Origin: Deltaproteobacteria bacterium
GTDB taxonomy: Bacteria; Myxococcota; Myxococcia; Myxococcales; SZAS-1
Assembly (NCBI GenBank): GCA_018266075.1
Contig: JAFEBB010000007.1
Span: forward strand, 1-64,000
Direction: 5' to 3'
DNA: 64,000 nucleotides
Below, piece by piece: positions 58,903-64,000 of the stretch. How positions within the stretch are numbered: the stretch's first letter is position 1; each line of letters begins with the position of its first letter. The notes under the pieces are model-generated. The model saw only the letters and a list, made by a program, of their open reading frames with translations. It searched no databases and was not told the DNA's origin. The position numbers and the translations under genes were made by a program.

Positions 58903-59712
58903 GTGGCCACCACCAAGCCAGGGTTCCGCGGGTTCGTCGAGGGCATCGGCCAGGGTGCGATCACCTTCGTCGAGCAGGTGGGCGAGCTCGGTCAGGCGGG
59001 CGTGGAGGTCTTTCGGCGCGGCTTCTTGCCGCCGTACCGGCCGCAGCTCTTCTTCGAGCACATGGAGTTCATCGGCAACGGCTCCACGTTGCTGGTGTGC
59101 CTGACCGGCCTGTTCACCGGGATGGTCTTCGCCAAGCAGACCGTCTACGCGTTCGGCCTGTTCCGCGCGCAGAGCCTGGTGGGCCCGACGGTGGCGCTCA
59201 CGCTGACGCGCGAGCTGGCGCCGGTGCTCACCGCGCTGATGGTCACCATGCGCGCGGGCTCGGCCATCTGCACCGAGCTCGGGACGATGCGGGTCACCGA
59301 GCAGATCGACGCGCTCTCCACGATCGCCGTGAACCCGTCGCACTACCTCATCGCGCCGAGGGTCATTGCGGGCACGATCATGGTGCCCGCGCTGGCCATC
59401 CTCTTCGACGCCGTGGGCATGATGGGGTGCTACCTCATCGTGGTCTACGTCGAGCGGCTCTCACCTGGAACGCTGCTCACGCGCGTGCAGAGCTGGGTCG
59501 ATCCGGAAGACTTGTACGAGACGGTCATCAAAGGCGCGGTCTTCGGCCTCGTGGTGATCCTGGTGGCTTGCTACAAGGGCTTCAACGCGCGCGGCGGCAG
59601 CAAGGGCGTGGGCCGCGCCACCACCGAGGCGATGGTGATGAGCGCGGTGGCCATCTTCTTCCTCGACTACGTGCTCGACCTGGTGCTCGTGGGCAGCTCG
59701 CACCAGCGCTAG
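58903..59712 (+). CDS. MlaE/YrbE-type ABC transporter permease
   Basis: The 269-residue membrane protein is a MlaE permease: an amphipathic N-terminal helix (GFVEGIGQGAITFVEQVGEL), five membrane helices and the signature region LTRELAPVLTALMVTMRAGSAICTELGTMRVTEQIDAL, which includes the EQIDAL motif contacting the ATPase. In Gram-negative bacteria MlaE moves phospholipids between inner and outer membranes with MlaF, MlaD and MlaB. None of these genes is adjacent, so its ATPase and MCE partner must be elsewhere. GTG 58903 is the start. It overlaps the convergent MscS gene by four bases. Confidence 0.92.
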   Translation: MATTKPGFRGFVEGIGQGAITFVEQVGELGQAGVEVFRRGFLPPYRPQLFFEHMEFIGNGSTLLVCLTGLFTGMVFAKQTVYAFGLFRAQSLVGPTVALTLTRELAPVLTALMVTMRAGSAICTELGTMRVTEQIDALSTIAVNPSHYLIAPRVIAGTIMVPALAILFDAVGMMGCYLIVVYVERLSPGTLLTRVQSWVDPEDLYETVIKGAVFGLVVILVACYKGFNARGGSKGVGRATTEAMVMSAVAIFFLDYVLDLVLVGSSHQR

Positions 59713-60532
59713 ACCTTCGCCACGGGCACGGCCACCACCGGCAGCGGCACCTTGGCCTGCTGCAGCGCGCGCAAGCCGGCCTCGAGGAGCTGGCCCGCGA
59801 GGTCGAAGCCGTCCATGGGCGTCTTGGCCCAGGCGAAGAGCTTCACGTGCACGGCGGCGTCGGTGAGCTCGGCCACGCCGAAGCTCACGTTCTTCGACGC
59901 ATCCAGCGCGGCGCACGTCCGCGCGGCCGCGAGCAGGAGCTCCTTCACCTGCGCGAGATCCGCGTGGTAGCCCACCGAGAACTGCGCGCTCGCCAGCGAC
60001 GAGGGATCGCGCAGCGAGTAGTTGCGGATCACCTCGTTGGAGAGCACGTCATTCGGGATCGCGAGCCGCCGGTTGTCGCCGGTCTTGATGAACGTGTAGC
60101 TCAGCGTGATGTCCTCGACCTCGCCGGTCTCGTTGCGGATGTTCACCACGTCGCCCACGCGGATGGGCTGGGTGAACGCGATCTGCATGCCGGCGATGAC
60201 GTTGGCGAACGTGGAGCGCGCGGCCACACCGACGATCACGCCCACCACGCCGGCCGAGGCGAGCAACGTGGTGCCCAGCGTGCGCAGCGTCTCGAACTGA
60301 CTGGCGACCAGCGAGAGCGTGAGCAGCCACAGCGACGCGCGCGTGAGCCGCCGCGTGAGCGCGAGCCGCGTGGTGACATCCGGGTGTTGGCTGGCGGCGG
60401 AGCGGAGCATCGTCCGCGAGAAGCCGAGCTGGAGCAGGAAGTCGACGAGCCCTGCAAACAGGAACAGCAGCAGCGCCACGCCCAGCGCGTGGACCGGCAC
60501 GTGCTGAGCTTCGAGCTGGTCGAGCCAGGTCA

Positions 60533-60533
<1 letters not shown>
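59709..60533 (-). CDS. MscS-family mechanosensitive channel
   Basis: The 274-residue protein has three membrane helices (ALGVALLLFLFAGLVDFLL; LWLLTLSLVASQFETL; LGTTLLASAGVVGVIVGVAA), the last running into the MscS pore helix region (SAGVVGVIVGVAARSTFANVIAGMQIAFTQPIRVGDVV). A cytoplasmic beta domain (ETGEVEDITLSYTFIKTGDNRRLAIPNDVL) and C-terminal alpha/beta domain follow. ATG 60533 shares a base with the stop of the upstream ABC ATPase gene (TGATG). Coupling of a pressure-release channel with an ABC-2 exporter is unusual. Confidence 0.92.
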
Positions 60534-61461
<928 letters not shown>

Positions 61462-61465
<4 letters not shown>

Positions 61466-62283
61466 AGGTCCCTCGCGCGCAGCACGCCGATCGCGCCGCC
61501 CAGGAAGACCACTGCGAACGCCACCAGCGCCACGATCGACATCGCCGCCGTCCCCAGGTTCGGCGAGATGAGCCCCGACGAGTACGTGCCGGGCAGCAGG
61601 TAGATCAGCGGGTGCAGCGCGTCGACCCAGCGCCCGAGCAGCCCCACGATGCCCATCACCACCAGCACCACCGCGCCCGCAACGAGGGCGAGGAACGGCG
61701 TGCGGAACCAGGTCGACACCAGCGTCACCAGCGCCACGTACGCCATCCCGTAGACGATGGAGAGCAGCCAGAGCACCACCAGCCAGAACAGCGCCGGCCC
61801 GATGGCGATGTTGGGCACCGTCGCGAACGAGACCCCCAGCACCACCACGTTCGCCACCAGCGACAGCCCGAAGAGCGCCACCAGCTGCGCCAGCGCCTTG
61901 CCCAGCGCCCAGCTCGACCGACGGCTCCGGAACGCCAAATAGCGCACCGAGCGCGAGGAGAGCTCGCCGGAGATCTGGTCGAAGCCCATGAGCAGCACCA
62001 GCAGCGGCATCACGAAGAGCGTGAACCAGTACGCGAAGAGCACCGGCACCGGGATCTGCTGGAGCCGCTCGGCCAAGGCCTTATCGCCGCCCGACGCGAC
62101 GGCCGCGAGCAGCCCCGAGTTCATGAGCTGGCCCATCCCGCTGCGCGAGAGCACGGCGAAGAGCACGCCGCCCGCGCCCTCCACGAGGCCGTAGAGCAGC
62201 AGCAGCACCAGGCCCTTGCCGGAGCGGAAGAGGCGCGCGAGGTCCGTGCGCGTGAACTCGATGATCTCCCGACCGAGCTCCAT
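61462..62283 (-). CDS. ABC-2 type permease
   Basis: The 273-residue membrane subunit has an amphipathic start (MELGREIIEFTRTDLARLFRS), six membrane helices (LVLLLLYGLVEGAGGVLFAVL; LFAYWFTLFVMPLLVLLMGF; LVALFGLSLVANVVVLGVSF; ALFWLVVLWLLSIVYGMAYVAL; LVAGAVVLVVMGIVGLL; IVALVAFAVVFLGGAIGVL) and the ISGELSSRSVRYLAFRS loop between helices two and three typical of NatB/ABC-2 permeases. ATG 62283 follows GGAGGGC; 16 earlier codons are probably not used. It is the first gene of the operon with the ATPase and MscS. Confidence 0.92.
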
Positions 62284-62334
62284 GCCGCCCTCCGCGGCGC
62301 GGGCTCTATCGGGAGCCTGGGTGCCCGTCAATCG

Positions 62335-63822
62335 TCAGTTGCAGGCCGGCATGCAGACCGTCTGGCCGCCGCCGTCGGGCGCCACGCAGAGGCCGTCGGT
62401 GCAGAGCGAGCCGCCGTCGGCGAAGAAGCTGCAGCTCTCGTTGTTGTGGCCGCACTCGAAGCGGGTGGGGTCACACGCCTGGCCCGCGGTCTTGAAGGCC
62501 GCGCAGTGGCTGGTGCTGTCACAGTAGCCGGTCAGGCACGCCTGCTGGATGGTGGGGTCGCACGCGGCGCCCTGCGTGCCCTCGATGTGGCAGGTGCCGG
62601 TGCTGTCGCAGTAGTCGCCGCCGCGGCAGGTCTGGCTGTTCGACACCGCGAGGCAGGGCTGCCCGTTCGACGGCAGCGGCTGGCAGGTGCCGTTCTGGCA
62701 GCTGAGCGTGCCCGAGCACTCGTCGCTGGGCGTGCAGGCCGCGCCCTGGGCGAGCTTGGCGGTGCAGGTGCCCACGCTCCCCGTGGGGTTCTGGCAGTAG
62801 CCCTGGTTGCAGTACGCGTACGAGCCGCAGCGGCCACCGAGGCCGGGGCTCGAGGTCGAGCAGGTGCCGCCGAGGCACGCCAGGCCCGTGGCGCAGTTGC
62901 CCTGTCCGCCGAACTGCACCGTGCACGCCTGGCCGTCCGTGGCTGCCGTGATGCATACCGATTGGAAGCCGCCGTCCGGGGGCGCCGGGCACGCGAGCCC
63001 CGCCGCGCAGTCGCTGCTGGTGGTGCAGGGCGCGCCGGAGCCGCCCAGGGGCGAGCAGGTCTCACCGGTGCCGCTGAAGGTGCAGTGGTCGATGCTCGGG
63101 TCGCAACCCTCGAAGTTGGTGCTGCAGTCGCCGCCCTCGGCGATGAACGCGGTGCAGACGTTCGTGGTGAAGTTGCAGTAGCCCGTGAGGCAGACGCCGT
63201 TGGTGCACGAGTCGCCCACGTTGGCGCCGGCCTGGCAGACGCCGCTGCACGAGCCGGGCGGCTTCACGCAGAAGCCGTTCCCGCTTCCGCCGGCCGGCGG
63301 GAGGCACTCGTTGTCGTGGGTGCAGCTGCCGCCCGCGGGCGTGCCCGGCTGGAACACCTGGTTGCACGCGGAGCTGCTGTTGTTGTTGGAGAAGAGGCTG
63401 TCGCAGAGCGAGCTCCCGCCGGCCTGCAGCTCCTCCAGGCAGCTCGCGCCCGCAGTGGCGTTGTACGACTCGCCGGGCTCGCCGCACTGGCCGCCGAGCA
63501 ACGCGAAGATGTTGGTGCAGTCCACTGCGGGGTCGATGAGGCCGCAGGTCTGGAAGACGGTGCAGAGCTCGGGCTCCGCCGAGTTGCAGAACTGCTGCGC
63601 GCTCCCGCTGCTGGTGCCGGTGAGGCCGGAGGTGCCCGTCTGGCCCGTGGAGCCGCCGGCGCCGTTGCCGCTGCCCGTCCCGTTGCCGGTTCCGTTTCCG
63701 GTGCCCGTTCCGGTTCCCGAGCCCACCGAGCCGCTGCTGGAGCTGCTGCTGCCACCGCCGGAGCACGCCGCGAACGCAAGGGCGAGCCCGAGGACCAACA
63801 CAGCCGGACGAAGACGGGTCAT
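62335..63822 (-). CDS. Cys-rich tether lipoprotein
   Basis: The 495-residue lipoprotein (lipobox FAAC, Cys20) follows GGGAGGT before ATG 63822. A Ser/Gly/Thr/Asn tether of about 55 residues includes a Gly-Asn-Gly-Thr repeat. The rest is an array of Cys modules with spacing like CTHDNECLPPAGG, CQAGANVGDSC, CTTSSDCAAGLAC, CTPSDECSGTLSC and CDPTIQQACLTGYC. The order resembles the protein at 5233 but the modules are more divergent and Gln/Thr-rich. No catalytic domain is present. Confidence 0.87.
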   Translation of the reverse strand: MTRLRPAVLVLGLALAFAACSGGGSSSSSSGSVGSGTGTGTGNGTGNGTGSGNGAGGSTGQTGTSGLTGTSSGSAQQFCNSAEPELCTVFQTCGLIDPAVDCTNIFALLGGQCGEPGESYNATAGASCLEELQAGGSSLCDSLFSNNNSSSACNQVFQPGTPAGGSCTHDNECLPPAGGSGNGFCVKPPGSCSGVCQAGANVGDSCTNGVCLTGYCNFTTNVCTAFIAEGGDCSTNFEGCDPSIDHCTFSGTGETCSPLGGSGAPCTTSSDCAAGLACPAPPDGGFQSVCITAATDGQACTVQFGGQGNCATGLACLGGTCSTSSPGLGGRCGSYAYCNQGYCQNPTGSVGTCTAKLAQGAACTPSDECSGTLSCQNGTCQPLPSNGQPCLAVSNSQTCRGGDYCDSTGTCHIEGTQGAACDPTIQQACLTGYCDSTSHCAAFKTAGQACDPTRFECGHNNESCSFFADGGSLCTDGLCVAPDGGGQTVCMPACN

Positions 63823-64000
63823 GACGACCTCCCAACATCACGCTAGCGCGCTCCGACGCCGCGGTGGGCCGAAAATTCAGACCCGCAAAGGCGCGAGCCG
63901 CCCGAGAACGACCGGGCGGCCCGCAGGTGCTGCATGGTCAGCTCAGCGCGCGGCGAGGGAGGGGAGCGCCGCGCGGCGCCCGACCGGTGTGCCGCGGCTC
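63823..64000. other. Right-edge intergenic sequence
   Basis: No gene, repeat or clear promoter is seen in the last 178 bases. The upstream part should contain the promoter of the lipoprotein gene starting at 63822. Confidence 0.4.

Noticed and set aside
61612-63846. Plus-strand open frame of over 700 codons across the ABC permease and last lipoprotein
   Set aside because: It crosses two genes with strong motifs on the other strand and has His/Gln/Arg-rich composition typical of shadows in GC-rich DNA.

Overview
The window is very GC-rich, with G or C at nearly every third codon position. It is packed with exported lipoproteins whose lipidated cysteine is followed by a long Ser/Thr/Gly/Ala-rich tether. 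Combined with FHA proteins, a PAS histidine kinase, a GcvT-family oxidoreductase and many VCBS or Cys-rich ectodomains, this fits a chromosome of the Myxococcota (old delta-proteobacteria). That placement is an inference from style; there is no rRNA gene here to settle it, and I saw no tRNA, CRISPR array, IS element or prophage.

Layout. 0-5 kb: a beta-helix protein cut by the left edge, a DHFR-fold reductase, and two CPBP (CAAX-type) membrane proteases around an oppositely oriented AraC regulator. 5-10.2 kb: a Cys-rich lipoprotein, an unknown soluble protein, a LuxR-type regulator, and two small genes that look frameshifted. 10.2-19.3 kb: a GcvT-family FAD oxidoreductase coupled to an unknown gene, a protein with a stand-alone Lon N-terminal domain, an FHA protein, a DHA2-type MFS exporter and a GNAT acetyltransferase. 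19.3-27.1 kb: an operon of three large paralogous VCBS/FG-GAP lipoproteins. 27.1-37 kb: nitronate monooxygenase, an SMI1/KNR4-leucine-rich-repeat protein, cupin, an MprF-C-like protein, aldo/keto reductase, a tether lipoprotein paired with an exported protein, and two overlapping S26 signal-peptidase-like genes. 37-50.8 kb: more tether lipoproteins (VWA-like, Cys-rich, lamin-tail-like, IgGFc-binding-like), small redox genes, a lipoyl-less E2 acyltransferase, a PAS histidine kinase, a coupled FHA/metallo-beta-lactamase pair and a two-domain cyclic-nucleotide-binding protein. 51-64 kb: an M16 peptidase pair plus pseudouridine synthase, a metalloprotease-like protein, an epoxide-hydrolase-like enzyme, two zinc-binding proteins, alanine racemase, an MlaE-type permease, an ABC exporter with an MscS channel, and a final Cys-rich lipoprotein.

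Working units visible from overlapping starts and stops: the VCBS operon (27092 to 19287); GcvT protein plus unknown gene (13228 to 10260); Cys-rich secreted protein plus nitronate monooxygenase (28830 to 27398); tether lipoprotein plus exported protein (35236 to 34107); the S26 pair (35294-36447); FHA plus hydrolase (45724-46892); M16 pair plus pseudouridine synthase (51005-54350); ABC permease, ATPase and MscS (62283 to 59709). Most other genes stand alone.

The most unusual points are a 53-base dispersed element with 21-base internal direct repeats upstream of two unrelated genes (2223 and 5056), interlocking inverted repeats upstream of the M16 operon (50924-50973), three apparent one-base losses clustered at 9.6-10.1 kb, twelve tether lipoproteins in 64 kb, the twin signal peptidases, and a metalloprotease-like protein without a signal peptide.
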